A stretch of 64,000 nt of DNA from Methanobacterium sp. BRmetb2 (GTDB taxonomy: Archaea; Methanobacteriota; Methanobacteria; Methanobacteriales; Methanobacteriaceae): positions 124,001-188,000 of the forward strand of contig CP022705.1 of assembly GCA_003491285.1 (NCBI GenBank). The letters are read 5' to 3'. The notes under the pieces are model-generated. The model was not told where the DNA came from, searched no databases, and was given only the letters and a program-made list of their open reading frames with translations. Below, piece after piece: positions 1 to 10,426 of this stretch. The translations under genes were made by a program, and so were the position numbers. Numbering within the stretch: the first letter of the stretch is position 1; each line of letters starts with the position of its first letter.

Positions 1-1228
1 TGCTTTTTTCAGGAACACCATTCTTGAATACTACCATAGATGCCACTGGTTCCTTTCCAGCTATATTAGATATGTCAAATGCTTCTATACTTCGAGGCAG
101 CTTTGGTAATTTAAGATACTTCTTAAGATCAAGTAATGTGTTTTTAAACTCTTTTTTCTGAATCTTGATTACCTCGGCATTTTTAACCACCATTCTCATT
201 AACCGGTATTCTACTCCTTCAACAGGTACCTTCAATTTGACTGATTCACCCCTGCGTTCTGATAACCATTCAGTTATCAAATCATGGTCATAAACCACAT
301 TTTGAAGTAGGATCTCGCCAGGTATGTACCGGGGGTTGGAGTAGAACTGTTTTATGAATGCAGATAATACCTTTTCTGGTGGCGTATTTTCAATACCATT
401 CATTATAAAATCATCTTTACCTGTGATTTTTCCATCCCTTATTGAAAAAACCACTATATATGCAGTTTTGCTCTCATATGCTCCGGCAATTACATCCTGA
501 TCCAGTTTATTGGTGAAGGATACTTTCTGTTTCTCCATAATCTCTTTAATAGAATCAATCTGATCTCTTAGTACTGCGGCCTTTTCAAATTCATGATTTG
601 CACTGGCATCATCCATCATCTCCTGAAGATGCTGGATTATTTCCTGATATTTCCCCTGGAAAAAAAGATTAATTTGATGGATAATCTCATTGTAATAGTC
701 CTTGGATATCTTCCCATCACAGGGCGCATCGCAGATCTTTATTTGATAATTTAGACAGGGCCCATCCATTTTTTTGCAGTCTCTAATTTTAAAAAGAGAT
801 TTAATGAATTTTATAGTTTTTCTAACAGCCATAACATCAGTAAACGGGCCGTAATAATGTGATCCATCGTCAGTCACATTCCTGCTGATTAAAATACGAG
901 GATAATCTTCATTGGTTATTTTTATGTAGGGGTACCTTTTGTCATCTTTTAGTCGCACATTGTATCGGGGGCGGTACTTTTTAATCAGATTAGCTTCTAA
1001 TATCAGTGCTTCTTTTTCTGTATCTGTTAAGATGTATTCTAAACTGTGGAAATGTTTCATCAAGGTGCGTGTCTTTGGTGTATCATAAGTATCCTTGAAG
1101 TAGGATTTTACTCGTTTTTTGAGTGATATGGCCTTTCCAACATAGATCACATCATCTTGTTCATTTTTCATTATGTAAACACCGGTTTTATCCGGTAAAC
1201 TATTAGGGTCCTGGGTTTGAAATGACAT
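1..1228 (-). CDS. uvrC: UvrABC excision nuclease subunit C (3' end beyond window)
   Basis: UvrC makes both incisions around a DNA lesion during nucleotide excision repair, after UvrA and UvrB have located the damage. The reading frame starts at an ATG at 1228 and runs off the left edge, so about 409 residues are visible and the C-terminal endonuclease and HhH part is missing. The N-terminus is a GIY-YIG nuclease domain (GVYIMK, then IYVGKA). A UVR-type stretch follows around residues 205-240 (HEFEKAAVLRDQI) and binds the matching motif of UvrB. The gene points away from uvrB, with about 260 bp between the two start codons. I am confident of the family; only the missing end is unknown. Confidence 0.95.
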   Translation of the reverse strand, partial: MSFQTQDPNSLPDKTGVYIMKNEQDDVIYVGKAISLKKRVKSYFKDTYDTPKTRTLMKHFHSLEYILTDTEKEALILEANLIKKYRPRYNVRLKDDKRYPYIKITNEDYPRILISRNVTDDGSHYYGPFTDVMAVRKTIKFIKSLFKIRDCKKMDGPCLNYQIKICDAPCDGKISKDYYNEIIHQINLFFQGKYQEIIQHLQEMMDDASANHEFEKAAVLRDQIDSIKEIMEKQKVSFTNKLDQDVIAGAYESKTAYIVVFSIRDGKITGKDDFIMNGIENTPPEKVLSAFIKQFYSNPRYIPGEILLQNVVYDHDLITEWLSERRGESVKLKVPVEGVEYRLMRMVVKNAEVIKIQKKEFKNTLLDLKKYLKLPKLPRSIEAFDISNIAGKEPVASMVVFKNGVPEKS

Positions 1229-1343
1229 TTTAATCTTTAAAGGTATTTGTTAAGTTAAATGGGATATTAAAGGTTTAAAAGGTTTCCCTAATACCCACTT
1301 TTTAATGGAAATTAATTGATCATTATACGAATGATTGAAAATT

Positions 1344-1360
1344 GAAAAATTTATATATTA
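1344..1360 (+). promoter_or_regulatory. Putative BRE/TATA promoter of uvrBA
   Basis: A purine-rich GAAAAA followed directly by TTTATATATTA looks like an archaeal BRE plus TATA box. It lies in the divergent uvrC-uvrB spacer, about 125 bp before the uvrB start, which would give a leader of roughly 100 nt. This is assigned by eye from consensus only. Confidence 0.45.
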
Positions 1361-1486
1361 GTTTGTAGAAACTATGTTTATTATTTTTGATATATTATAA
1401 TAAAATTAGAATTTAATAATGATATACTTTTTATAAAAAATATTAGAACAAACGACAATATACTTTGTTTTTCTATGAGGATTAAA

Positions 1487-3439
1487 ATGGGAGAATTTAA
1501 ACTCAGATCAAATTATAAACCATTAGGGGATCAACCAAAAGCAATAAAATCACTTGTAAACGGATTAAAGAAGGGATACCGTGATCAAACTCTTTTAGGA
1601 GTAACTGGTTCAGGTAAAACTTTCACCATGGCCAATGTTATTGAGAAAATCCAGAAGCCTACTCTAGTTATTTCTCACAACAAAACACTGGCTGCCCAGT
1701 TGTACGAGGAATTTAAAGAATTTTTTCCAGATAATGCAGTTGAGTACTTTGTAAGCTACTACGATTATTATCAACCTGAAGCTTACGTACCTCAAACCGA
1801 CACCTACATTGACAAGGAAGCTTCTATTAATGACGAAATTGACCAGATGCGCCATTCTACAACCCAGTCTCTCTTATCTAGGGACGATGTCATAGTTGTA
1901 TCCAGTGTTTCCTGTATCTACGGTTTAGGAGCACCTGAAGATTATGGAGAATTTTTACTCACTATTGATGTGGGAAGCAGTATTGATCGGGACGAAATAC
2001 TGGCCCAACTGGTGAAGATGCAGTATGACCGAAATGATATAGACTTCAGCCGTGGAAAGTTTAGAGTGAGAGGAGATGTAATTGATATTAACCCAATACA
2101 CGGCAGCAAACCTATTAGATTGGAGCTTTTTGGTGATGAAGTAGATTCTATCTCCCTTATAGATCCATTAAAAAATAAGTCCACAAGAAAAATGGAAAGA
2201 ATCACTATTTTCCCTGCTAAGCATTTTGTAACATCTGCAGATAAGATGAAAAATGCCATTAAATTAATTGAAGAAGAATTAGAAGATCGTCTTCTTGTTT
2301 TAAAATCACAAAATAAACTGGTAGAGGCTCAAAGATTGGAGCAAAGAACCCGATTTGATGTGGAAATGTTAAAAGAAATGGGTTACTGCCAGGGAATTGA
2401 AAACTATTCACTATATATGAGTGGACGTAAATGGGGGAGCATGCCTTACACCCTCCTTAAATACTTCCCTGATGATTATTTGACTATCATTGATGAATCA
2501 CACGTGACCGTTCCTCAGATCAGAGGAATGTATGCTGGGGACAAGGCCCGGAAAGATACATTGATTGATTATGGTTTTCGGCTGCCATCTGCAGGTGAAA
2601 ATCGTCCTTTAAAGTTTGAAGAATTTGATAGTTTGATTAATCAAATTATATATGTTTCTGCCACCCCCGCAGACTACGAAATAGGAAAAAGTAAGAATCA
2701 CGTGGAACAGATTATCCGGCCCACTGGTCTGGTAGACCCGGAGGTCATTGTTAGACCTGTGACTAACCAGGTGGATGACCTCTTACACGAAGTTAAAAAT
2801 AGGGTGAAAAATAATCAGAGAACCCTTATAACCACCTTAACCAAGAGAATGGCAGAAGATCTGACTGAATACTATGCCAAGGTAGGAGTGAAGGTGAGAT
2901 ATCTCCACTCAGAAATAGATACTTTGGAGAGAATAGAAATAATTGATGATTTAAGAAGAGGAGAATTTGACTGCCTGGTAGGAGTAAACCTCTTAAGGGA
3001 AGGTTTAGACCTGCCGGAGGTTTCCCTGGTTGGAATTCTTGATGCAGACAAGGAAGGTTTTCTGCGCTCTAAAACATCCCTTATACAGACCATTGGAAGA
3101 GCAGCAAGAAATGTGGACGGACAGGTATTAGTATATGCAGATAATATCACTGAATCTGTAAGATCAGCAGTGGACATAACCAACAAGAGACGTAAGCTGC
3201 AGATGGAATACAACAAAACCCACGGTATTATACCGAAAAATGTGGTCCGTTCCATCAAAGAAAAGGATAAAAAAGAAGAAATAGATATAAAGAACATTGG
3301 AAAGATTCCTAAAGATGAATTGGATATTTTGATAAATGATTTAGAAAATGATATGAAAGATGCGGCTGCACAGCTGGATTTTGAAACAGCTGCTAAAATT
3401 AGAGATAAAATTCTCACATTAAAAGGAGTTTCAGAGTAA
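1487..3439 (+). CDS. uvrB: UvrABC excision nuclease subunit B (damage-verifying helicase)
   Basis: UvrB receives lesions from UvrA, verifies them with its beta-hairpin and recruits UvrC. The Walker A motif GVTGSGKT lies near residues 38-45. The Tyr-rich beta-hairpin YYDYYQPEAY follows, then DESH (Walker B), helicase motifs including QTIGRAARN, and a C-terminal UVR domain (QLDFETAAKIRDKI) that contacts UvrC. I prefer the ATG at 1487 to the ATG twelve bases upstream, because GAGG at 1477-1480 overlaps the first ATG and is well placed as a ribosome binding site for the second. The protein then begins MGEFKLRSNY, like other UvrB proteins. It is 650 residues long, the usual size. The stop overlaps the uvrA start (TAATG), so the two are translationally coupled. 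Confidence 0.95.
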   Translation: MGEFKLRSNYKPLGDQPKAIKSLVNGLKKGYRDQTLLGVTGSGKTFTMANVIEKIQKPTLVISHNKTLAAQLYEEFKEFFPDNAVEYFVSYYDYYQPEAYVPQTDTYIDKEASINDEIDQMRHSTTQSLLSRDDVIVVSSVSCIYGLGAPEDYGEFLLTIDVGSSIDRDEILAQLVKMQYDRNDIDFSRGKFRVRGDVIDINPIHGSKPIRLELFGDEVDSISLIDPLKNKSTRKMERITIFPAKHFVTSADKMKNAIKLIEEELEDRLLVLKSQNKLVEAQRLEQRTRFDVEMLKEMGYCQGIENYSLYMSGRKWGSMPYTLLKYFPDDYLTIIDESHVTVPQIRGMYAGDKARKDTLIDYGFRLPSAGENRPLKFEEFDSLINQIIYVSATPADYEIGKSKNHVEQIIRPTGLVDPEVIVRPVTNQVDDLLHEVKNRVKNNQRTLITTLTKRMAEDLTEYYAKVGVKVRYLHSEIDTLERIEIIDDLRRGEFDCLVGVNLLREGLDLPEVSLVGILDADKEGFLRSKTSLIQTIGRAARNVDGQVLVYADNITESVRSAVDITNKRRKLQMEYNKTHGIIPKNVVRSIKEKDKKEEIDIKNIGKIPKDELDILINDLENDMKDAAAQLDFETAAKIRDKILTLKGVSE

Positions 3440-6348
3440 TGACTGATAAGAAAGGAAATATTTTATTGAAAGGGGCCCGTGAACACAACCTTAAGAATAT
3501 TGATTTAACTATTCCCCGGGATAAATTCGTGGTTATAACTGGAATCAGTGGTTCTGGTAAATCATCTCTGGCATTTGACACCATCTATGCTGAAGGACAG
3601 CGTAGATACGTGGAATCATTATCAGCCTATGCCCGGCAGTTTTTAGGGCAGATGAAAAAACCCGAGATCGATTATATTGAAGGGTTATCCCCTGCAATTT
3701 CTATTGACCAAAAAACCACCAAGATGAATCCCCGGTCCACAGTTGGTACTGTAACCGAAATCTACGATTATTTACGACTATTATATGCCCGTGTAGGGAT
3801 ACCTCACTGTTATCAATGTGGTCGAGAAATATCCCAGCAAACAGCTGGACAGATCGTTGATAACATTGTGCAGGAAGAAGAAGGTACAAAAATACAGGTC
3901 TTAGCACCGGTAGTAAAAGATCGAAAAGGAGAACACCAGAAAATATTCGAAGATCTCCGTAAAAAAGGATTTGTAAGGGTACGGGTTGACGGTGAGATAT
4001 CTGATCTGGAATCTGAATTCAAACTGGATAAAAACCGGAAACACAGCATAGAGGTCGTGGTAGATCGATTAATCATAAGACCAGATGAAGACTTTAAAAG
4101 ACGTTTAGCCGACTCTCTGGAAACTGCACTGGAACTTGGTGAAGGACTGGTTATAATTCACTACTTCTTAAATGATAACTCTAAAGAAAAGATATTCAGC
4201 GAACATTTTGCCTGTACTGACTGTGGGATTAACTTCGAAGAGATTAGTCCCCGAATGTTCTCATTTAACAGTCCCCATGGGGCCTGCCCTGAATGTAACG
4301 GTCTGGGATCAAAACTGGAAATTGACACAGAACTGGTGGTACCAGATCCTGAATTATCTCTTAATGAAGGGGCAATCCTGCCGTGGAGTAAGTCAAAAAA
4401 TAGGGACAACTACTACCATCAGATGTTAAAGGCTGTGGCCCAACACTATGGATTTAGTATGGATACTCCATTTAAGGATCTGAATGAAAAATATCAGAAT
4501 ATTATCCTCTACGGTTCTTCAGATAGGATTGAATTTGAATTTAAAAGAAGAAACAGAGTACATCGAGTCCGAAGAAGATTTGAAGGTGTGGTTAAGCGTA
4601 TGGAACGGATTTACATGGAAACTAAATCTAATTATATGCGTAGCTACGTGGGTCAGTTCATGAGCGACCGTAACTGTCCTGTGTGTGATGGGACCCGTCT
4701 TAGGCCTGAAAGTCGTTCAGTGACTGTTGGTGGAAAATCAATATCTGAAGTTGTGGAAATGCCTATAAAAACTTCTAAAAAATTCTTTGATAATTTGAAA
4801 CTTCAGGATCGGGATCTTTTCATAGCAAAAGAGGTTTTAAAAGAGATAAAAGAACGTCTTAAATTTTTGGCAAATGTGGGATTGGATTATATAACTTTAC
4901 ACCGTTCATCCGGAACTCTTTCTGGTGGAGAAGCTCAAAGAATAAGATTGGCCACCCAGATCGGATCAGGACTGGTAGGTGTACTTTATATTTTAGATGA
5001 ACCCAGCATCGGACTGCACCAGAGAGATAATATGAGACTGATTGACACCCTTAAAAGATTAAGGGATATTGGAAATACCCTCATAGTGGTTGAACACGAT
5101 GAAGAAACAATTCTGTCCGCTGATCATGTGGTGGATATTGGTCCTGGAGCAGGAGAACATGGGGGACATGTTATTGCAACTGGAAATCCCCTTGAAATAA
5201 TGGAAAATCCCCAATCCATTACAGGTAAATACTTATCAAAAGAGGAAACTATTGAAACCCCAACTACACGTAGAAAACCAAATGGAAATCATTTAAAGGT
5301 GGTTGGAGCAGAGCATAACAATCTAAAATCCATTGACGTGGAGATACCTTTAGGTGTTTTCACCTGTATCACTGGTGTTTCTGGTTCAGGAAAAAGTACA
5401 TTAATTAACGACGTACTCTATAAAGGTCTGTATGGTGAATTAAACCATAAACATGTGAATCCTGGTAAATATGAAGATATTCAAGGTTTAGAAAATATTG
5501 ACAAAGTTATAATTATTGATCAATCTGCCATAGGGCGTACTCCCCGTTCTAATCCAGCCACCTATACTGGAGTATTTACTTACATTAGGGAAATCTTTGC
5601 AGAAACACAGGAATCTAAAAAAAGAGGTTATAAACCTGGACGGTTCAGTTTCAATGTTAAAGGTGGTAGATGTGAGGCTTGTACTGGGGACGGTATCAAA
5701 AAAATTGAGATGCACTTTTTAGCAGATGTGTACGTACCCTGCGAAGTTTGTAAAGGTAAAAGATACAACCGGGAAACTCTTGACATACGCTACAAGGGCA
5801 AAAATATTGCAGAAGTATTGGATATGACTGTAGAGGAAGCTTTACATTTCTTTGAAAACATTCCCCGTATCAAGAAGAAATTACAAACCTTAGACGATGT
5901 AGGATTAGGCTACATAAAACTGGGACAATCTGCAACCACTCTTTCAGGTGGAGAAGCTCAAAGGGTAAAACTTACCAAGGAGTTGAGCAAGCAGAGCACT
6001 GGAAAGACATTATATATTCTGGATGAACCAACCACCGGACTGCACTTTGCAGATATTAAGAAGCTATTAGATGTACTGGGGAGGCTTACTGACTCAGGTA
6101 ACACAGTAGTGGTAATTGAACATAACTTAGATGTTATAAAGACTGCTGATTATATTATAGACTTAGGTCCTGAAGGTGGGGATGGTGGAGGACTGGTTGT
6201 GGCTCAAGGAACCCCAGAGGAAGTTTCATTAAGCGGCACTTACACTGGTGATTTTCTAAAAGAGGTTTTAGAAGAAGGGTCTATTTCCTTTGACCGGAAA
6301 ACACCAGCTACAAAATCTGCATCTGAGCCGGTTATTGACAATAAGTAA
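3439..6348 (+). CDS. uvrA: UvrABC excision nuclease subunit A (damage-sensing ABC ATPase)
   Basis: UvrA is the dimeric damage sensor of excision repair and loads UvrB. The 969-residue protein shows two ABC ATPase halves: GISGSGKSSL near residue 35 and GVSGSGKSTL near residue 645, each with a signature SGGEAQR and an ILDEP Walker B. Zinc-binding CxxC pairs are visible in HCYQCG, CTDCG/CPEC, CPVC and CEAC/CEVC. The length is typical. It overlaps uvrB by one base and is followed by a clear hairpin plus T-run, so uvrBA forms a two-gene operon. UvrABC is bacterial in origin and is found in only some archaea, probably by old transfer; nothing in this copy looks damaged. Confidence 0.96.
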   Translation: MTDKKGNILLKGAREHNLKNIDLTIPRDKFVVITGISGSGKSSLAFDTIYAEGQRRYVESLSAYARQFLGQMKKPEIDYIEGLSPAISIDQKTTKMNPRSTVGTVTEIYDYLRLLYARVGIPHCYQCGREISQQTAGQIVDNIVQEEEGTKIQVLAPVVKDRKGEHQKIFEDLRKKGFVRVRVDGEISDLESEFKLDKNRKHSIEVVVDRLIIRPDEDFKRRLADSLETALELGEGLVIIHYFLNDNSKEKIFSEHFACTDCGINFEEISPRMFSFNSPHGACPECNGLGSKLEIDTELVVPDPELSLNEGAILPWSKSKNRDNYYHQMLKAVAQHYGFSMDTPFKDLNEKYQNIILYGSSDRIEFEFKRRNRVHRVRRRFEGVVKRMERIYMETKSNYMRSYVGQFMSDRNCPVCDGTRLRPESRSVTVGGKSISEVVEMPIKTSKKFFDNLKLQDRDLFIAKEVLKEIKERLKFLANVGLDYITLHRSSGTLSGGEAQRIRLATQIGSGLVGVLYILDEPSIGLHQRDNMRLIDTLKRLRDIGNTLIVVEHDEETILSADHVVDIGPGAGEHGGHVIATGNPLEIMENPQSITGKYLSKEETIETPTTRRKPNGNHLKVVGAEHNNLKSIDVEIPLGVFTCITGVSGSGKSTLINDVLYKGLYGELNHKHVNPGKYEDIQGLENIDKVIIIDQSAIGRTPRSNPATYTGVFTYIREIFAETQESKKRGYKPGRFSFNVKGGRCEACTGDGIKKIEMHFLADVYVPCEVCKGKRYNRETLDIRYKGKNIAEVLDMTVEEALHFFENIPRIKKKLQTLDDVGLGYIKLGQSATTLSGGEAQRVKLTKELSKQSTGKTLYILDEPTTGLHFADIKKLLDVLGRLTDSGNTVVVIEHNLDVIKTADYIIDLGPEGGDGGGLVVAQGTPEEVSLSGTYTGDFLKEVLEEGSISFDRKTPATKSASEPVIDNK

Positions 6349-6373
6349 GAAATCAAGGATTTTTTTACTAGTT

Positions 6374-6416
6374 AGATTATGAGTAACTTGTAAGTTTGAT
6401 CATAATCTTTTTTTAT
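6374..6416 (+). terminator. Hairpin plus T-run terminator after uvrA
   Basis: AGATTATGA (6374-6382) and its exact reverse complement TCATAATCT (6400-6408) form a 9-bp stem with a 17-nt loop, followed at once by a run of Ts. It sits 25 bp after the uvrA stop. The rest of the gap to 6657 is AT-rich; apart from likely promoter sequence for the next gene I see nothing in it. Confidence 0.65.
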
Positions 6417-6657
6417 ATTTTTTAGTTGATTTTCTGGGGGATATCTATTTTTCAATAAAATAGTTTTTAAAATATACTTTTTAATAAGTTATTCTAAAAA
6501 TTAAATGATTAAATCATATTACTTCAATTTGTTTCTATCAATAATATGAATAAACCAGATAAGATGCTTATACTATTCTGAAACTATATTAAATCTCGCA
6601 ATAGATATGATAAAAAATATATGTAAGAGTATGATATAATATAGATTGTGATAAAAT

Positions 6658-7716
6658 ATGACATCTATTTTTAAGGGCCGAACACGAAATGATTTATTTA
6701 TTGTATTATTGCTGTTTACAGCTGTATTTCTAATTTACTATCTTAATATTTTACCTGTAAAAAACACTTTTTTTAATCAATTACTGCTTTTTCCTTTAGT
6801 TTTAGCAACCAGCAACCGCAAACGATTCATATGGTCTATACCTATAATTATTGGATTAATATTGATCATTATCCAGCCTATTTTCAGCACCTTTGGAGTA
6901 TCAGTTACCGACGATCTATTCCGTTTAATTCTTTTGATGGTAGTAATCCTGATGGTGGCTCTCTTAGTTGAAAGAATTGAAAAAGTGAGAAGTTTAAGGA
7001 GTTTGAATGACAAACTAAAAAAGCAGACGAAAATGTTAGAAGATGCTAATGAAGAACTGGAAGCATTTGCTTATTCAGTTTCACATGATCTAAGAGTTCC
7101 CCTGAGAGCTATTGACGGCTTTTCACGTATAATAGTAGAGGATTATCAGGACAAACTGGATGAAGAGGGAATTAGACTCCTAAACATAGTCCGGGAAAAT
7201 ACTCACAAAATGGGCCAGTTAATAGATGATATTTTGATGCTTTCCCGTGCTAGTCGTCAGGAAATGAAAATATCCAAGATAGATATGGTGGCTCTTGTTA
7301 ATAATGTTTATGATGAAGTTAAACAAGGTATGGAAGATAGAAATATTGAATTGAAGGTAGGGTCTCTGCCCAATGCTTATGGGGATCGTGCATTGTTAAG
7401 CCAGGTCCTCAGTAATTTACTTTCTAACTCCATAAAATTCACCAGTAACCAGGAAAAAGGGATTATTGAAGTTGGCTACCAAGATGGTGTGAATGAAAAT
7501 ATTTACTATGTGAGGGATAATGGCGCTGGTTTTGACATGAAATATGTTAATAAATTATTTGGATTATTTCAAAGATTACACGGCCCTGAAGAATTTGAAG
7601 GTACAGGAGTAGGTTTATCCATTGTTCAACGTATAATAAGAAGACATGAAGGACGTGTATGGGGCGAAGGAGAAGTGGATAAAGGAGCCACAATTTACTT
7701 TACTCTTCCTAAATAA
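6658..7716 (+). CDS. Membrane-anchored sensor histidine kinase
   Basis: This is a probable two-component sensor kinase. The N-terminus has four hydrophobic segments (about residues 12-30, 39-50, 57-78 and 88-104), then a short coiled linker. A HisKA domain follows with the phospho-accepting His at residue 143 in SVSHDLRVPL. The HATPase domain has an N box (LLSNSIKFT), G1 (DNGAGFD) and G2 (GTGVGLSI). The arrangement around the His resembles phytochrome-type kinases, which often pair with Rcp1-like regulators, and such a regulator is the next gene 54 bp downstream. The membrane part has no domain I can name, so the signal is unknown. Confidence 0.88.
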   Translation: MTSIFKGRTRNDLFIVLLLFTAVFLIYYLNILPVKNTFFNQLLLFPLVLATSNRKRFIWSIPIIIGLILIIIQPIFSTFGVSVTDDLFRLILLMVVILMVALLVERIEKVRSLRSLNDKLKKQTKMLEDANEELEAFAYSVSHDLRVPLRAIDGFSRIIVEDYQDKLDEEGIRLLNIVRENTHKMGQLIDDILMLSRASRQEMKISKIDMVALVNNVYDEVKQGMEDRNIELKVGSLPNAYGDRALLSQVLSNLLSNSIKFTSNQEKGIIEVGYQDGVNENIYYVRDNGAGFDMKYVNKLFGLFQRLHGPEEFEGTGVGLSIVQRIIRRHEGRVWGEGEVDKGATIYFTLPK

Positions 7717-7770
7717 TATTCTTAAATTAACTCTAAATATTTTATTATTAGAATAGAAGGAGGTACATAT

Positions 7771-8205
7771 ATGGATGAAATTGATATTTTACTGGTTGAA
7801 GATAACCCCACCGATGCAGAACTGACTATGCGGGCTTTAAAAAGAAAGAATTTGGTTAATAAATTAGTATGGGTTAAAGATGGTGCAGAAGCTCTAGATT
7901 TAATTTTTGGAAAAGGTAAATATTCTGATAGAGATATAAACGAATTCCCACGTTTAATACTCTTAGACTTGAGGATGCCTAAAGTAGACGGTTTAGAAGT
8001 TCTCCAAACCATAAAAGCTGATGAACGTACCCGCAAAATACCGGTAGTTGTTCTAACTTCATCTAAAGAAGACAGGGATATTGTGGAAAGCTACAAGTTA
8101 GGAGTAAATAGTTACGTTAGTAAGCCAGTTGAATTTGATGAATTCATTGACGCTGTATCAACCCTTGGATTTTATTGGATGCTTATAAACAACCCTCCTG
8201 AGTAA
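7771..8205 (+). CDS. Single-domain response regulator (Rcp1-like)
   Basis: A 144-residue stand-alone receiver domain. The acidic pair E10-D11 binds Mg2+, D66 in LLLDLRMP is the phospho-acceptor, T95-S96 is the switch position and K117 in SKP is the conserved lysine. There is no output domain. The loop before D66 is longer than in CheY, as in the Rcp1 group that partners phytochrome-like kinases. A very strong ribosome binding site (AGGAGGT) precedes the ATG. Its position between two kinases suggests that it shuttles phosphate within this cluster. The partner kinase is inferred from gene order. Confidence 0.9.
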   Translation: MDEIDILLVEDNPTDAELTMRALKRKNLVNKLVWVKDGAEALDLIFGKGKYSDRDINEFPRLILLDLRMPKVDGLEVLQTIKADERTRKIPVVVLTSSKEDRDIVESYKLGVNSYVSKPVEFDEFIDAVSTLGFYWMLINNPPE

Positions 8206-8210
8206 GAAAT

Positions 8211-10358
8211 ATGGCTGATTTAACTAGAATCTTAATACTGGAAGATGTTCTCTTGGATGCTGAATTAATGGAGAGAGAACTTAAAAAAGAAGGACTCAAT
8301 TTTGAGTCACTCATAGTTGACAGCAGGGAAGATTACATAAAAGGGTTAGAAGAGTTTAAACCAGATTTAATCCTGGCCGATCATTCCCTCCCCCAATTTG
8401 ATGGTTTATCTGCATTAAAAATAAAAAAGGAAATATTTCCAAACACCCCCTTCCTATTTGTAAGTGGAAAAATAGGGGAAGAATTTGCAGTTGAAATGCT
8501 AAAAGAGGGCGCAACAGATTATGTTCTAAAAAATAACTTACTAAAACTGGGTCCTGCTGTCAAAAGAGCTTTAAAAGAAGCTGAAGAATACAAAGCCCAT
8601 CAAATTGCCGAAACTTCCCTTTTAGAAAGTGAAGAGAAATATCGTGCATTGTTTGAAAGGTCCATAAACCCCATACTAGTTCTTGATGAAAATGGTTACT
8701 GTATTGACCTTAATAGATCTGCACGGGAGTTTTTTGAAAATCCAAACATGCAATTAAAAAACCAGTATATTAATGATCTTTTAATTTTTGATATGGATTT
8801 AAATTATAATAATGACTTTTGGAAAACAGGAGGTTCCTTTGAAGCTAATTATTCCACAGATAGTAAGATTAAATATTTGGATATATCATTTAATCCTGTT
8901 AAAATAAAAAATAGTCTTATTATATTTGGTATTGCCAAAGATGTGACCAGCCAGAAAAAAGCAGAAATATCACTTAAAGAAAAAGAAGAAGAATACCGAC
9001 TTTTAATAGAAAATCAGACCGATTACATCATAAAATTCGATTTAGATGGTCTTTTAAGGTTTGTTAGTCCATCATATTGTGAAATACTGGGGAGAATTGA
9101 AGAAGAACTTTTAGGAAAAAGTTTCATACCTTTACTACATGAAGAAGACCGTCATAAAACCGACAAAGCCATTGACTTATTATACAAACCGCCCTACACA
9201 TCCTACATAGAACAGAGGGTTCAAACTAAAAATGGATGGCGATGGATTGCATGGGCCTATAAATCAATAGTTGATGATAATAACAAAGTTACTGGTTTTG
9301 TGGGTGTTGGTAGAGATATACATGATCAAAAAATGGCTCAAGAAGCTTTAAAAGAATCCGAAAGTAAATATAGATCCATATTTGAGAATACTGGTGCAAT
9401 GACCATGATTTTTGATGAAAACATGGACATTTCCCTGGTAAACTCTGAATTTGAAAAATTTTCCGGTTACTTGAAAAAGGAGATTCAAGGACTAAAAAAT
9501 GTTTCCGATTTTGTAGTCAGAGAAGATCTTTCCAGAATAAAGGGTTATCACCGTCTGCAGAGGATTAATCCTGATGCAATACCAAAAAATTATGAAGTTC
9601 AACTGGTAAATAGAAAAGGCGAAGTTAAAGAGTTCTTTGCAACATTTGACATGATACCCGGTACCAGGAAAGGAATAATATCATTCATGGATATTACTGA
9701 CCGTAAAGTTGCAGAGAATAAAATTAAAAAATCCTTAAGAGAAAAAGAGATTTTATTAAGGGAAATACACCACCGGGTTAAAAATAATTTACAGATTATA
9801 TCAACTCTGCTGGAACTTCAATGTGATCAGATTAAGGATGAAGAAGTAATGGAACTATACCGTGAAAGTGAGAACCGTATACAGTCCATAGCACTTATTC
9901 ATGAAAATCTTTATCAGTCAGATGATCTGGCCAGTATCCAGATTGATGAATATATCAATAATTTACTAAATGATCTAATGAATTCCTATGGAATAGAATC
10001 GAGTGTAAACCTTAACATTGACGTGGATAAAATAACCCTGGGAATTGAAACCGCCATTCCCTGCGGTCTGATTATTAATGAGTTGGTATCAAACTCACTA
10101 AAATATGCATTTCCTAATGGAACTTCGGGAAATATTTACTTAAGCTTAAAAGAAAAAGATGATGGGACGTTCAAACTTTTAATTAGCGATGATGGATCTG
10201 CTTTCCCTTCAGATTTTGAAGAGAAAAAAAATCGGACTTTAGGATTGCAACTGGTTAATAACTTAGTTAAACAGCTTGACGGAGACCTAGATTTTAATAA
10301 GGAAAAAAAAGAATTTAAAATTAACTTTAAGGAATTGACTTATAAAAAAAGGATTTAA
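8211..10358 (+). CDS. Hybrid sensor kinase: REC-PAS-PAS-PAS-HisKA_2-HATPase
   Basis: A soluble 715-residue kinase. Residues 1-125 are a receiver domain with D57 as phospho-acceptor (LILADHSLP). Three PAS sensor domains follow (about 135-255, 258-385 and 388-510), each starting after a repeated SEEKYR/EEEYR/SESKYR linker. The kinase core is of the HisKA_2/HWE-like class, with EIHHRVKNN holding the phospho-His near 521, and ends in an ATPase domain (NELVSNSLKYAFP, then GLQLVNNLV). There are no membrane segments, so it should sense a cytoplasmic ligand or redox signal. It starts 5 bp after the previous gene's stop and is probably co-transcribed. This design is common in methanogens. Confidence 0.9.
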   Translation: MADLTRILILEDVLLDAELMERELKKEGLNFESLIVDSREDYIKGLEEFKPDLILADHSLPQFDGLSALKIKKEIFPNTPFLFVSGKIGEEFAVEMLKEGATDYVLKNNLLKLGPAVKRALKEAEEYKAHQIAETSLLESEEKYRALFERSINPILVLDENGYCIDLNRSAREFFENPNMQLKNQYINDLLIFDMDLNYNNDFWKTGGSFEANYSTDSKIKYLDISFNPVKIKNSLIIFGIAKDVTSQKKAEISLKEKEEEYRLLIENQTDYIIKFDLDGLLRFVSPSYCEILGRIEEELLGKSFIPLLHEEDRHKTDKAIDLLYKPPYTSYIEQRVQTKNGWRWIAWAYKSIVDDNNKVTGFVGVGRDIHDQKMAQEALKESESKYRSIFENTGAMTMIFDENMDISLVNSEFEKFSGYLKKEIQGLKNVSDFVVREDLSRIKGYHRLQRINPDAIPKNYEVQLVNRKGEVKEFFATFDMIPGTRKGIISFMDITDRKVAENKIKKSLREKEILLREIHHRVKNNLQIISTLLELQCDQIKDEEVMELYRESENRIQSIALIHENLYQSDDLASIQIDEYINNLLNDLMNSYGIESSVNLNIDVDKITLGIETAIPCGLIINELVSNSLKYAFPNGTSGNIYLSLKEKDDGTFKLLISDDGSAFPSDFEEKKNRTLGLQLVNNLVKQLDGDLDFNKEKKEFKINFKELTYKKRI

Positions 10359-10426
10359 TACATTAAATCGGGAAAAATAAAGATTATTATACTAAATATT
10401 TATTGATCTTAACTAGGGGATATCAA